A stretch of 64,000 bases of DNA from Acidobacteriota bacterium (lineage in GTDB: Bacteria; Actinomycetota; Acidimicrobiia; Acidimicrobiales; Palsa-688), in NCBI GenBank assembly GCA_028876385.1, contig JAGWSF010000062.1, positions 1 to 64,000 on the forward strand, given 5' to 3'. Positions 45,117 through 53,151 of the stretch are shown one piece after another (the stretch's first letter is position 1; every line of letters begins with the position of its first letter). The position numbers and the translations under genes are program-made. The notes below the pieces were generated by a model. The model made no database searches. It was not told the origin of the DNA and saw nothing but the letters and a program-made list of their open reading frames with translations.

Positions 45117-45916
45117 TGAGCGAGGAACTGATCCTCGTCGACCGGCCGGCCGAGGGGGTGGCCCGCATCACCCTCAACCGCCCGGAGAAGCGCAACGCCA
45201 TCTCGACGCCGTTGAGGGTGGCCCTGCTCGAGCAGCTGCGGGCCCACGACGCCGACGACGAAGTGCGGGTCACCGTCCTGCGCGGTGCCGGCCCGTGCTT
45301 CTCGTCGGGATACGACCTGGGGGGCGGCCCGCTGATGGAAGGCTCACCGTTCTACTCGGCGCCGGGCCCGGGGGTGTGGGCCAGGCAGGCCAACGACACC
45401 TGGTTCAGCGTCTGGGACCTGGCCAAACCGGTCATCGCGCAGATACACGGCTACGCCATCGCCGGGGCCACCGAGATGGCGTCGGCCTGTGACCTGGTCT
45501 ACGTCGCCGACGATGCCCGCATCAGCTACCCCATAGTGAGGGTGGCCTCGCCCCCCGACTGGCAGTACCACACCGTGCTGCTCGGGCTGCGGCGGGCCAT
45601 GGAGCTGATGCTCACCGGAGACGCCATAGACGGGATCGAAGCCGCCCGGATCGGCTTCGCCAACCGCTCCTTCCCCGCCGACCGCCTCGAGGAGGAGGTG
45701 CTGCGCATCGCCGAGCGGGTGGCCGGGGTACCGAGCGACCTGACCCAGTTGAACAAGCGCTCGGTGCACCGGGCCTTCGACGTCTGGGGGGCGCGGGCCG
45801 CCATTCGGGCCGGCACCGAGTTGCAGGCCCTGGCCTCGCACACCGCGTCGGCGGCCCGTTTCGCCGAGAACGCCCTCGAAGCAGCCAAGCAGGCCCAGCG
45901 ACCCCGACCCGAATGA
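45116..45916 (+). CDS. Enoyl-CoA hydratase/isomerase family protein
   Basis: The 266 aa crotonase has LNRPEKRNAISTPLRVALLEQL, a SSGYDLGGG oxyanion region and IHGYAIAGATEMASACDL, which keeps one glutamate in the hydratase position. The second position is YPIV rather than PE, so the second glutamate is missing. It has an aromatic-rich insertion (FYSAPGPGVWARQANDTWFSVWDLA). Its ATG overlaps the LLM gene stop by one base (TGATG). Its own stop begins the relay of tiny frames described at 45914-45974. Confidence 0.87.
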   Translation: MSEELILVDRPAEGVARITLNRPEKRNAISTPLRVALLEQLRAHDADDEVRVTVLRGAGPCFSSGYDLGGGPLMEGSPFYSAPGPGVWARQANDTWFSVWDLAKPVIAQIHGYAIAGATEMASACDLVYVADDARISYPIVRVASPPDWQYHTVLLGLRRAMELMLTGDAIDGIEAARIGFANRSFPADRLEEEVLRIAERVAGVPSDLTQLNKRSVHRAFDVWGARAAIRAGTELQALASHTASAARFAENALEAAKQAQRPRPE

Positions 45917-45974
45917 TGCCGGCCCGAGTTATGCCGGCCAACGGATGCCGGCCCGAGTGATGCCGGCCCGATGA
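45914..45974 (+). repeat. 15-bp tandem repeats forming a stop/start relay
   Basis: Four near copies of ATGCCGGCCCGAGTG start at 45916, 45931, 45945 and 45960, followed by the next gene's ATG at 45971. The crotonase stop TGA overlaps ATG 45916. That 14-codon frame stops at 45960 on the A of ATG 45960. That 4-codon frame stops at 45974, overlapping ATG 45971 as ATGA. Confidence 0.75.
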
Positions 45975-46897
45975 CCCCCGCCGAGACCACTGCCCCGTCC
46001 GGGTCGGTGCGCCTCCCTTTCTGCGACCTCAATCACCTGGAGGTGCTGGAGGTGGGTGGCGGACGGGCCCGCTGCGCCACGACCGCGGGCCCCTGGCTGG
46101 CCGGGAGCGACGAGTTCGGGATCCCCTCGGCGGCGGCGGCCCTCGCCGACATGGTGCTGATGTACGCGTGCTCCACCCGGTCGACTCCGGGGATGATGCC
46201 CGTCACCGCCACCTTGCGCGTCGACCTGTGGACCGATCCACCGCCGGTCGGTTCCAGGCTGGTGGGCGAAGCCGAGGTGCAGGGTGCCGACGGCGACCTC
46301 CTGCTGGTCAGCGGGCGCATCGGGGTCGGCGGGCGCACCGTGGCCACGGCGACCATCCGGTCGATGCTGGTGCCCCTCGTCATCGGTCCGGGCCCATCAC
46401 TTCCCGGGGCGACCCCCGTCTCACCGGTGGCGGCTGAGACGCCCCATCCGAGCGCGACTCCGACGGCCCGTTCGAGCGCGGCCGTGCCTGAGGCTCCGAC
46501 GCCGGCGGTTGATGCGGTGCTGGCGCTGCCCGCCGCCGTCCTGGCCGGGATGGAGCTGGTCGCGTTGGGAGACGAGCGGATCGATCTGACGGCCCGTCCC
46601 GGTGCCGACCTGGAGAGGACCGGCGGGGTCCTGCACGGAGGTGCGGTTCCCCTCCTGTCCGGCCTCGCCTCGAGCGCTCTGCTGGCCGCCACGATCAGGA
46701 CGCAGCAGCGGCCCCGACGCCTCGATCTGACCGCCGACTACATCCGCCCCACTCCGATGGGTACCTCCCTGTCGGTCACCTCGACCATCGTGCAAAGGAC
46801 TCGCCGCCTGATCAAGATCCACTCCGAGATACTCGATGCCGGGGGCCGGATCACGGCCCGCGTCTACGAGACGGCGGCCTTGGATTCGACCGCCTGA
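45971..46897 (+). CDS. Double-hotdog thioesterase-like protein
   Basis: The 308 aa protein consists of two hotdog repeats joined by a Pro/Ala-rich linker (about residues 140-185). The first repeat has LPFCDLNHLEVLEVGGGRARC and an asymmetric SAAAALADMVLMYACST helix. The second has ERTGGVLHGGAVPLLSGLASSALLAATI, the PaaI/HGG-type active-site helix. A single-chain double hotdog usually hydrolyses acyl-CoA thioesters. It is third in the LLM-crotonase operon. The GATG/ATGA-type spacing suggests coupled translation with the crotonase. The substrate is unknown. Confidence 0.8.
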   Translation: MTPAETTAPSGSVRLPFCDLNHLEVLEVGGGRARCATTAGPWLAGSDEFGIPSAAAALADMVLMYACSTRSTPGMMPVTATLRVDLWTDPPPVGSRLVGEAEVQGADGDLLLVSGRIGVGGRTVATATIRSMLVPLVIGPGPSLPGATPVSPVAAETPHPSATPTARSSAAVPEAPTPAVDAVLALPAAVLAGMELVALGDERIDLTARPGADLERTGGVLHGGAVPLLSGLASSALLAATIRTQQRPRRLDLTADYIRPTPMGTSLSVTSTIVQRTRRLIKIHSEILDAGGRITARVYETAALDSTA

Positions 46898-46987
46898 CCC
46901 AGTCGACCCGGCCGCGGCCGTGAGCCGTCGGGTCGGGGGCGCAACGGCAGCTCACCGGCCGTCTGGGGCTCACCAGGACGGCGGTCG

Positions 46988-47097
46988 TTGCCATTCTAGT
47001 TAAAATAGATATGATTGAGGAGCGACACGAAGGGGCGCCCTGAAAGCCTGGTTGACACGGCCCGGCCGAGACCGTAGGTTGCCAATGATAACTAGTT
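46988..47097 (+). promoter_or_regulatory. AT-rich intergenic promoter region before the SnoaL-like gene
   Basis: A near-consensus promoter TTGACA (47052-47057), 17 bases, TAGGTT (47075-47080) lies upstream of the gene at 47136. A second possible one, TTGCCA (46988-46993), 16 bases, TATGAT (47010-47015), lies before it. The palindrome AACTAGTT (47090-47097) sits at the predicted start of transcription, and its half CTAGTT recurs at 46996-47001. Confidence 0.65.
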
Positions 47098-47135
47098 TAG
47101 GCCACGGTCCGGTCAGGCCACATCAAGGGGGACCC

Positions 47136-47768
47136 ATGGGTGATTCCAGCATCGAGGCGCTCGAAGCCAAGATCGAGGCGCTCGAGAAGCGCGTCCGCGA
47201 GCTGGAGGACGTGCGGGAGATCAATGAGGTCTTCCGCAAGTGGCACTACGAGTGCACGGGTGGTTTCAACGGCATCCAGGCCGGCCGGATGGAGGCCCTG
47301 GATGTCCTGACCGAGGACGCGACCATCGAGATCCAGGCGCTGCACGAGCCCGGCAAGGGCCCCAAGGGGCGGGAGGAGTACACCAAGTACTGGGACTTCT
47401 ACTTCGGCGACGCCGGACCCCTCCCCTACGTGTTCCAGACCAGCTTCGACCAGAAGATCCGTGTCGAGGGCGACACCGCGGTCCAGGACTCCAACCAGCT
47501 GGGTATCTTCCAGCCCCGTAACTCCCCGCCCCGCCTCAGCCTCTCACGACGCACGAACTGGCTGGTGCGGACACCGGACGGGTGGAAGATCCAGAAGACC
47601 TACGGGGACAGCGCCTTCGCCACCACCTTGGCCGACCTACTCGGTCCGCTGAACCCGCTGCCCGAACCCGAGCACCGCCTGCAGTGGACCCACCCCGAGG
47701 TGGCCGAACCGGTCGATCCGATGGGGCCCATCTCCGGTGCCGAAGGGTCCTCACAGATCGAGAGCTGA
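47136..47768 (+). CDS. SnoaL-like (NTF2-fold) protein with N-terminal coiled coil
   Basis: The 210 aa protein begins with a heptad helix (IEALEAKIEALEKRVRELED), then an NTF2-like domain with EDATIEIQALHEPGKGPKGREEY and FDQKIRVEGDTAVQDSNQLGIFQ, and NWLVRTPDGWKIQKTYG. SnoaL-like folds include polyketide cyclases, dehydratases and steroid isomerases; no catalytic residue is decisive here. The ATG at 47136 is chosen for AAGGGGG six bases upstream. Transcribed from a strong-looking promoter of its own. Confidence 0.8.
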   Translation: MGDSSIEALEAKIEALEKRVRELEDVREINEVFRKWHYECTGGFNGIQAGRMEALDVLTEDATIEIQALHEPGKGPKGREEYTKYWDFYFGDAGPLPYVFQTSFDQKIRVEGDTAVQDSNQLGIFQPRNSPPRLSLSRRTNWLVRTPDGWKIQKTYGDSAFATTLADLLGPLNPLPEPEHRLQWTHPEVAEPVDPMGPISGAEGSSQIES

Positions 47769-47886
47769 CATCGGGCCCTCCCGCCACCGAGAGGGACCGG
47801 CGACATCCATGAACTATCCAGCTGGGTCGCTAACTGCCGGCGGGTCCCTCGGGCTGAGGTGACGACGCCCACCCGTAACCTGCCTC

Positions 47887-47914
47887 TTGCGATCTATACA
47901 GATTCCTGTACAGT
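47887..47914 (+). promoter_or_regulatory. Toxin-antitoxin promoter with operator palindrome
   Basis: TTGCGA (47887-47892), 16 bases, TACAGT (47909-47914) precedes the antitoxin ATG by seven bases. Inverted repeat TACAG-ATTC-CTGTA (47897-47910) overlaps the -10 box and is a natural site for autoregulation by the antitoxin. Confidence 0.65.
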
Positions 47915-47921
47915 TGGGGAC

Positions 47922-48251
47922 ATGGGTTTGCTGGAGAACCATCCCCGCGTGCTGTCGGTGACGGAGGCCTCGACGCGAGGTGTCGCCGGTCTGCTCAAAG
48001 ATAGCGAGCGCGGCACTGACACCGTCGTGGAACGCCACGGAAAGCCCGTTGCGGCCGTGGTCAGTATCCGCCACTTCGAGGACTTCCGTGAGTTCGAGCG
48101 AGACCTACGATCCGCTGCGCTCGTCCTCAGCCGGGCAGCCACCGACACCGGACGGCGCGCCGACTTGGACAGCGTCATCTCGAGCCTCGGCTTCAGCCGG
48201 GAGGAACTGGTTGCGGAACTTCGTGAGGACCAGGCCGCCGGGCGAGAGTGA
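47922..48251 (+). CDS. Phd/YefM-type antitoxin
   Basis: The 109 aa protein has an N-terminal Phd/YefM DNA-binding fold: VLSVTEASTRGVAGLLKDSERGTDTVVERHGKPVAAVVSIRHFEDF. A C-terminal helix (SVISSLGFSREELVAELREDQAAGRE) probably wraps the toxin. The ATG at 47922 follows a TACAGT -10 box and the palindrome described above. It overlaps the toxin gene by four bases (GTGA), so both are made together. It is expected to repress its own promoter with the toxin, as in characterised type II systems. Confidence 0.88.
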   Translation: MGLLENHPRVLSVTEASTRGVAGLLKDSERGTDTVVERHGKPVAAVVSIRHFEDFREFERDLRSAALVLSRAATDTGRRADLDSVISSLGFSREELVAELREDQAAGRE

Positions 48252-48802
48252 CCGACTCGAAACCGGCAGCCTACGTACGCCTCACGGACGCGGCGCTCGA
48301 CGATCTCCACCGGCTCGCCGCCAGCGTCCCTCAGGCGTTGCGCTGGGCGCTGAAGAAGATGCTGCTCCTCGAGGAAAGCCCAGACGCCGGCGAGCCTCTC
48401 CTCGGCAACCTCATCGGTTGGCGGAAGCTCACCGTCGGCGACCGCGACTGGCGCATCGTATGGCGCCACACCACCGACGAGACGGCCACTCCCGTCATCG
48501 AGATCGCCGAAGTCTGGGCTGTCGGTGCCCGCTCGGATAAAGAGGTGTACGTCGAAATGGCCGCCCGGGTTACCTCCATGCCGGCCACGCCACACGCCGT
48601 AGATCTGGCCGAGGTCATAGAGCGGTTCGGGAAGCTCCGAGCCGGCATCACTCCCGCCACACCACCTACCGGCGAGAAGCTGCCTGACTGGCTAGTGAAC
48701 CAACTCGTCCACACCGCTGGGTTGCAGCAAGCGGTCGTCGACGCCATGACTCTTCAGCAGGCTGTCGACGCCTGGACCGACTGGACGACCAAACCCCACT
48801 GA
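48248..48802 (+). CDS. RelE/ParE-family toxin with C-terminal extension
   Basis: The 184 aa protein has an N-terminal RelE/ParE fold: VRLTDAALDDLHRLAASVPQALRWALKKM, then WRKLTVGDRDWRIVWRHT and IEIAEVWAVGARSDKEVY. RelE/ParE toxins are usually 85-110 aa; here an extra 85 or so residues follow (VDLAEVIERFGKL and LPDWLVNQLVHTAGLQQAVVD), with no known domain recognised. The GTG start overlaps the antitoxin stop. Base composition is less GC-rich than the neighbours, suggesting transfer. RNase or gyrase target cannot be told apart. Confidence 0.85.
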   Translation: MTDSKPAAYVRLTDAALDDLHRLAASVPQALRWALKKMLLLEESPDAGEPLLGNLIGWRKLTVGDRDWRIVWRHTTDETATPVIEIAEVWAVGARSDKEVYVEMAARVTSMPATPHAVDLAEVIERFGKLRAGITPATPPTGEKLPDWLVNQLVHTAGLQQAVVDAMTLQQAVDAWTDWTTKPH

Positions 48803-48807
48803 GAGTC

Positions 48808-48824
48808 GCATGCCGGCAGCATGC
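48808..48824. terminator. Hairpin GCATGC-CGGCA-GCATGC
   Basis: Self-complementary GCATGC arms (48808-48813 and 48819-48824) with a five-base loop lie between the convergent toxin (stop 48802) and amidohydrolase (stop 48844) genes. Confidence 0.5.
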
Positions 48825-48843
48825 CCGACGCTGCGCCCCTCCC

Positions 48844-50136
48844 CTACTTCGGCGCGGCGGCCGCCCGGCCCCGGCTGGTGATCTCCCGCCACAGGTCGAG
48901 ATCCCGGTCGGTGGCCGCCCGCCCGACCCGGGTCACGACATCCACGTCAGGAGACTCGGCCCGCAGCGCAGCGGCGGTGCAGCTCTCCCTGGGGCGGTGG
49001 GCGAAGGGGTCGAACTGGTAGTGGCGCATGGCGTTCTCGTGGCTGATCTTGGCCACGGCTTCCTCCGGGACGCCGTCGAGCAGGGTGGCCAGCGCCTCCG
49101 GGGCGCCGGGCCAGGTCCCGTCGGAGTGGGGGAAGTCGGACTCCCAGCACAGATTGTCCACATTGAGATCGTCGAGCAGCTTGATCGATATCGGGTCGTT
49201 GATCATGCAGCAGAGGATGTGCTTGTTGAAGATGTCGGTGGGCCCGGTGTAGGAACCGAAGTCGTGCTGTATCCACCCCGAGTGCCGATCGTTGACGTGC
49301 TCGGCCCGCCAGAGGAAGTACGGGATCCACCCCACGTCCCCCTCGGTGATGGAGAACTTGAGGTTGGGGAAGCGGTCCCAAAAGGGCGCCCAGACGAGGT
49401 CCACCAGCGTGTAGATGGACATGGCCGACGACGTCGTCATCTGCACCCCGGCCGGGGCGTCGGCGGGGGCGGGTACGCTCCTGGACGACGAGCCCAGATG
49501 GCAGCAAAGCACCGTCTCCTCGTCAGAAGCGGCGGAGAAGACCGGGTACCAGTAGTCCGAGAAGATCGAAGGCATCGAGAGAGCCTCAGGGTTCTCGCTG
49601 AACGTTACGGCGTGGCAGCCCTTGGCCGAGAGCCGTTTGATCTCCTTCACCGTTTCCTCGACATCGAACAGCGGCAGGATCCCGCAGGGGATGAAGCGTC
49701 CCGGGTGGGCGCCGCACCATTCGTCGATATGCCAGTCGTTGTACGCCTTGATCATGATGAGGTTGAGGTCCCGGTCCGGGCCCTGGTTGAGCACCTGCCC
49801 GGAGAAGCCCGTGAAGTTCGGGAAGTTGAGACCGGCCAACTGGCCCCCGGCGTTCATGTCGCGGACCCGTTCGTGGACGTCGTAGCAGCCCGGTCTCATC
49901 TCGTCGTAGCGGGCGGCGTCGACGTTGTAGAACTCCCGTGGTTTGCCGGCGACGGCGTTCAATCCCAGGTTGCGGCCCTTGACCCCCCCGTACCACCACT
50001 GCTGGCCGCCGTCGGCGTCGGTGACCACGCGGGGCGCCTCGGCGCGGTAGCGCTCCGGGACGTGGCCGTCGAACATGTCGGCCGGCTCGCAGATGTGGTC
50101 GTCGACACTGATGAGGATCATGTCGTCGGGTTTCAT
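48844..50136 (-). CDS. Amidohydrolase-2 family metal-dependent hydrolase
   Basis: The 430 aa PF04909 protein has ISVDDHICEPADMFDGHVPERYRAEAPRVV (DDH first motif), AMSIYTLVDLVWAPFWDRFPNLKFSITEGDVGWIPYFLWRAEHVNDRH and WESDFPHSDGTWPGAPEAL at the end. The VDDHI.EPADMF start is that of the gene at 50262, a sister subfamily. It is separated by 125 bases from the next gene and has its own -10 box TAGAAT near 50190 and GGGGGGAAC before the ATG. Substrate unknown; may be a hydrolase or a metal-dependent decarboxylase. Confidence 0.88.
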   Translation of the reverse strand: MKPDDMILISVDDHICEPADMFDGHVPERYRAEAPRVVTDADGGQQWWYGGVKGRNLGLNAVAGKPREFYNVDAARYDEMRPGCYDVHERVRDMNAGGQLAGLNFPNFTGFSGQVLNQGPDRDLNLIMIKAYNDWHIDEWCGAHPGRFIPCGILPLFDVEETVKEIKRLSAKGCHAVTFSENPEALSMPSIFSDYWYPVFSAASDEETVLCCHLGSSSRSVPAPADAPAGVQMTTSSAMSIYTLVDLVWAPFWDRFPNLKFSITEGDVGWIPYFLWRAEHVNDRHSGWIQHDFGSYTGPTDIFNKHILCCMINDPISIKLLDDLNVDNLCWESDFPHSDGTWPGAPEALATLLDGVPEEAVAKISHENAMRHYQFDPFAHRPRESCTAAALRAESPDVDVVTRVGRAATDRDLDLWREITSRGRAAAAPK

Positions 50137-50261
50137 TGGCGTTCCCCCCTGGGCTTCTGGTCCCGACCGGACCGCCCTGAATTGGTCATCATTCTAAATA
50201 CCCACGGCCATCCGGGCGGCTCGCCTCGCCGGACCGGCGCCGGGTGGGTCTTGGGGCTGGG

Positions 50262-51473
50262 TCAGTCGCCCTCGGGCAGAACCCGTTGGGGCAGCGGGTG
50301 GCGGAACAGACGGGCGGCGTTCTCGCTGCAAAGGGCCCTCAGCTCCTTGGCTGGCAGGTGACCCCAGGCCCGGCGCAGGACCTCCTGGGTGTCTGGCCAG
50401 GTACTGTCGCCGTGGGGGTAGTCCACCTCCACCATTATGCGGTCGACGCCGATGGCGTAGCGGGTGTCGATCGTGGAGGGGTCGTCGATGGTGCAGAACC
50501 AGAAGTTGCGTCGCATGACGTCGGCCGGGCGCATGTCCCAGCCGAGGCCGTAGCCGGAGCGGTCGACGATGTTCTCCAGGCGGTCGAGCAGCATGGCCAC
50601 CCAGCCGATGCCACCTTCGCTCATGGCGATCTTCAGGTCCGGGTGGCGCAGCGGATGTCCCGACCACACCCACTCGGCGCAGGCCGACAGCGACAGCTGC
50701 CCGAAGAGGGTGGCCCCCAGCTGCAGGCGGGGCGCGCCGTCGGGGTAGCTGTAGAGGCCCGAGCTACCCACGTGGAGGCACGCCACCGTATCCGTCTCGG
50801 CGCAGGCCTCGATGATGGGGTCCCAGTGGTCGCGATCCCACAGGGAGGGCAGGCCGATGGCGTGGGGCCGCTCGGGGAGCGACACCGCCTTGAAGCCCCG
50901 CGCCGCGTTGCGCCGGATCTCCTCGGCGGCCACCTGGGGGTCGGCGAGGTAGGCGATCCCGAGCGGGATGATCCGCTCGGGATGCGGCTCGTACCACTCT
51001 TCGTGGAACCAGTCGTTCCAGGCCCGCACGCACGCCTGGCCCAGCTCTCTCTCCTTGGCCGCGAAGAAGACCCGACCGCAGAACCCGGTGATCATCGACG
51101 GGAAGTTGACCGAGGCCCACATGCCGCACACGTCCATGTCGGCGATGCGAGCATCCACGTCGTAGCAACCGGGCCTCATCTGCTCGAAGCGGAACGGCTC
51201 GTAGGCCACGGTCTCGGGCCGGCGGCCGGCGACGGCGTTCATCCCCACCTGGGTGAACAGATCGCCCTCGAACTCCCACACCTGGTGGCCCTCAGGTGTC
51301 TCCACGATCCTCGGAGCCCGGTCCTGCAGGCCGGTGGGCAACCGACCCTCGAAGGTGTGGGCCGGCTCCACCAGGTGGTCGTCGACCGAGATCACCGTGT
51401 AGAAGACCTCACGGGGCTCCGGCTCGGGCAGGAACAGCTCCGGATCGAGTTGCGCTCCAGCAGTCACATCCAT
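50262..51473 (-). CDS. Amidohydrolase-2 family metal-dependent hydrolase
   Basis: The 403 aa protein has VISVDDHLVEPAHTFEGRLPTGLQDRAPRIVETPEG (DDH motif), MITGFCGRVFFAAKERELGQACVRAWNDWFHEEW, SEGGIGWVAMLLDRLENIVDRSG and VEVDYPHGDSTWPDTQ. The ORF extends to 51704, but similarity begins at the ATG at 51473, which has AAAGG at proper spacing. It is 38 bases from the DUF35 gene in the same direction, so it is in the thiolase-DUF35 operon. With the fold's decarboxylase relatives, a role in trimming a beta-keto or aromatic acid is possible but unproven. Confidence 0.88.
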   Translation of the reverse strand: MDVTAGAQLDPELFLPEPEPREVFYTVISVDDHLVEPAHTFEGRLPTGLQDRAPRIVETPEGHQVWEFEGDLFTQVGMNAVAGRRPETVAYEPFRFEQMRPGCYDVDARIADMDVCGMWASVNFPSMITGFCGRVFFAAKERELGQACVRAWNDWFHEEWYEPHPERIIPLGIAYLADPQVAAEEIRRNAARGFKAVSLPERPHAIGLPSLWDRDHWDPIIEACAETDTVACLHVGSSGLYSYPDGAPRLQLGATLFGQLSLSACAEWVWSGHPLRHPDLKIAMSEGGIGWVAMLLDRLENIVDRSGYGLGWDMRPADVMRRNFWFCTIDDPSTIDTRYAIGVDRIMVEVDYPHGDSTWPDTQEVLRRAWGHLPAKELRALCSENAARLFRHPLPQRVLPEGD

Positions 51474-51511
51474 CCCAACCTTTCTTGGACCATGCCAGCC
51501 CCCATCCGACC

Positions 51512-51931
51512 CTACGCCCGCGGCGAAGCGTAAGGCAGCCAGATGTCCCCACCCGCGGGATGGAACGTCACCTCGAGAGGCATGTCCTCGCGGATGTCCT
51601 CGGCGGTGCAGCCCACCAGGGCGGTCACCAGCCACCACCCCTCCTCCACGGCCATGACCGCCGGGGCGTAGGGCGTTACGAACGAAGGATGCTGCGGCCG
51701 CCACACCACCGTCCAGGTGTGCAGTCGGCCCCGGCCGCTCGACTCCAGCCAGGTCAGGTCACCTCCCTGGCAGCGCCAGCAGCGCCTCAGCGGCCGAGGC
51801 GGGATGTGGCCGCAGTTGGCGCACTTCTGGTAGGTCAACCGGCCCTCGCGGGCGGCGTCCCAGTAGGGCCTCGACACCGGCGAGGGACTGGGCAGCGGGA
51901 TACCCGCCGGTTGGGGTGCGAGAACGCTCAC
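51512..51931 (-). CDS. DUF35 OB-fold / zinc-ribbon protein (stand-alone)
   Basis: The 139 aa protein has a zinc ribbon KCANCGHIPPRPLRRCWRCQ near the N-terminus, followed by the OB-fold strands GRLHTWTVVWRPQHPSFVTPYAPAVMAVEEGWWLVTALVGC. DUF35 proteins bind and stabilise thiolase-fold or MaoC-fold partners (for example ChsH2). The GTG at 51931 overlaps the stop of the upstream thiolase gene (GTGA). The ORF seen up to 52885 is only its antisense-like extension. It is the split counterpart of the N-terminal domain of the 18393-20105 fusion. Confidence 0.9.
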   Translation of the reverse strand: MSVLAPQPAGIPLPSPSPVSRPYWDAAREGRLTYQKCANCGHIPPRPLRRCWRCQGGDLTWLESSGRGRLHTWTVVWRPQHPSFVTPYAPAVMAVEEGWWLVTALVGCTAEDIREDMPLEVTFHPAGGDIWLPYASPRA

Positions 51932-53088
51932 GGCCGCTCCTTGCCGAGAAGGATCACATCGGTGAACAGCGCACCCGATCCACCGTTGCTGCAGACCACC
52001 ACTTCGGCTCCGGGCACCTGGCGGGTCGGGCACGTGCCCCGGATCTGCTGTACGCCTCTGATCACGCGCTGCAACTGCTGGGCGTTGACCCCGGGATGAC
52101 TGAAGGACATGGTGCCGCCGTCGGTGGTCACCGGGATGGCTCCGTCCGGCCCGATGTTGCCGTCTGCGACGAACGGGCCACCTTCCCCCTCGGCGCAGAA
52201 GCCCAACACCTCCATCTGCCGGATGATCTCGAACGAGAACGGGTCGTACAGTTCGGCCACGTCGACATCCTCCGGGCCGATGCCGGCCTGGCGGTAGGAC
52301 TGGGCGGCGGCGGCGGCCCCGACCCGGCCGGCCGGATCGCCGGTGCGGCCGGTCATCTCCCATACCGGGGCGATCTGGTAGGCCGGCCCGTACGAGTCGC
52401 TCCCCCCGCCCAGGATCCACGCCGGTGCCGGCTGTGCCGAACCGACGAGGTCGGCGTGGGCCAGGACCAGGCCGCACCCGCCCTCGCTGGTGGTGGCGCA
52501 GTCGAGGAGGTGGAACGGGTCGGCCACCATCCGCGAGGCCAGGATGTCCTCGGCCTCGAACGGCCCCCGCCCGTAGTAGACGGCTTGCGGGTTGACGTGG
52601 GCGTTGTTCCGGATGGTGGCCGCCACCGTGGCCATCTGCTCGGGGGTGGTGCCGTAGGTGAGCATGTGGCGCCGGGCCATGAGGGCGAACTCGGCGGCGG
52701 TGAACAGCCCGTAGCCGACGACCATCTCGTTGGCCGGTCGGGTCCATGGCGCGGTGGCCCGGCGGTCGGTGTAGACCGCCGCGCCTCCGGCTCCGAGCAG
52801 CACCACTCGGGCCTGGCCGCAGGCGATCATCTGGGCCGCCTGGAGGACCGCCGGTATGCCGAGCGGGTTGGGCACCCGGGCGCACGGCCCCATCCCGAAG
52901 GCCAGGACCATCTCCTGGCTGAAGTTGCCGATCACCGCGTCGACCTGGGCCGGGTCGATACCGGCGTCGGCGAGAGCCCCGGCGGCGCCCTCCAGGGCTA
53001 TCGATTCGGAGTCGTGACCCTCCAAGACGCGGGCCTGGGCGGTGTTGTGGACCCCGAGGATGGCCACGTCATGGTAGGGGTGTGACAC
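51928..53088 (-). CDS. Thiolase-fold (SCP2/acetyl-CoA acetyltransferase-like) protein
   Basis: The 386 aa thiolase-superfamily protein begins SHPYHDVAILGVHNTAQARVLEGHDS. The nucleophilic Cys loop of true thiolases is missing: the region reads RVPNPLGIPAVLQAAQMIACGQ, and the only visible cysteine lies in the following helix. The C-terminus reads FSHPGVNAQQLQRVIRG. It is paired with a DUF35 protein, as in Ltp2-ChsH2 type retro-aldolases, so cleavage of a beta-hydroxyacyl-CoA is a possible role. The GTG at 53088 follows TATAGT (53100-53095) by six bases. Order is thiolase then DUF35, the reverse of the fused gene. Confidence 0.85.
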   Translation of the reverse strand: MSHPYHDVAILGVHNTAQARVLEGHDSESIALEGAAGALADAGIDPAQVDAVIGNFSQEMVLAFGMGPCARVPNPLGIPAVLQAAQMIACGQARVVLLGAGGAAVYTDRRATAPWTRPANEMVVGYGLFTAAEFALMARRHMLTYGTTPEQMATVAATIRNNAHVNPQAVYYGRGPFEAEDILASRMVADPFHLLDCATTSEGGCGLVLAHADLVGSAQPAPAWILGGGSDSYGPAYQIAPVWEMTGRTGDPAGRVGAAAAAQSYRQAGIGPEDVDVAELYDPFSFEIIRQMEVLGFCAEGEGGPFVADGNIGPDGAIPVTTDGGTMSFSHPGVNAQQLQRVIRGVQQIRGTCPTRQVPGAEVVVCSNGGSGALFTDVILLGKERP

Positions 53089-53101
53089 CGCTGGACTATA
53101 T

Positions 53102-53115
53102 ATCCTTTGGAGGAT
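53102..53115. promoter_or_regulatory. Inverted repeat ATCCT-TTGG-AGGAT next to the thiolase promoter
   Basis: Five-base arms with a four-base loop lie directly upstream of the TATAGT -10 box of the thiolase gene and after the P450 stop (53152, minus strand). It could be a P450 transcript hairpin or an operator. Confidence 0.4.
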
Positions 53116-53151
53116 GGCGGGAGGGTAGGTGCCGGCCGAGCCGCGGCGGGG

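Noticed and set aside
51932-52885. N-terminal extension of the DUF35 gene
   Set aside because: It is another frame of the thiolase gene on the same strand; the real start overlaps the thiolase stop.
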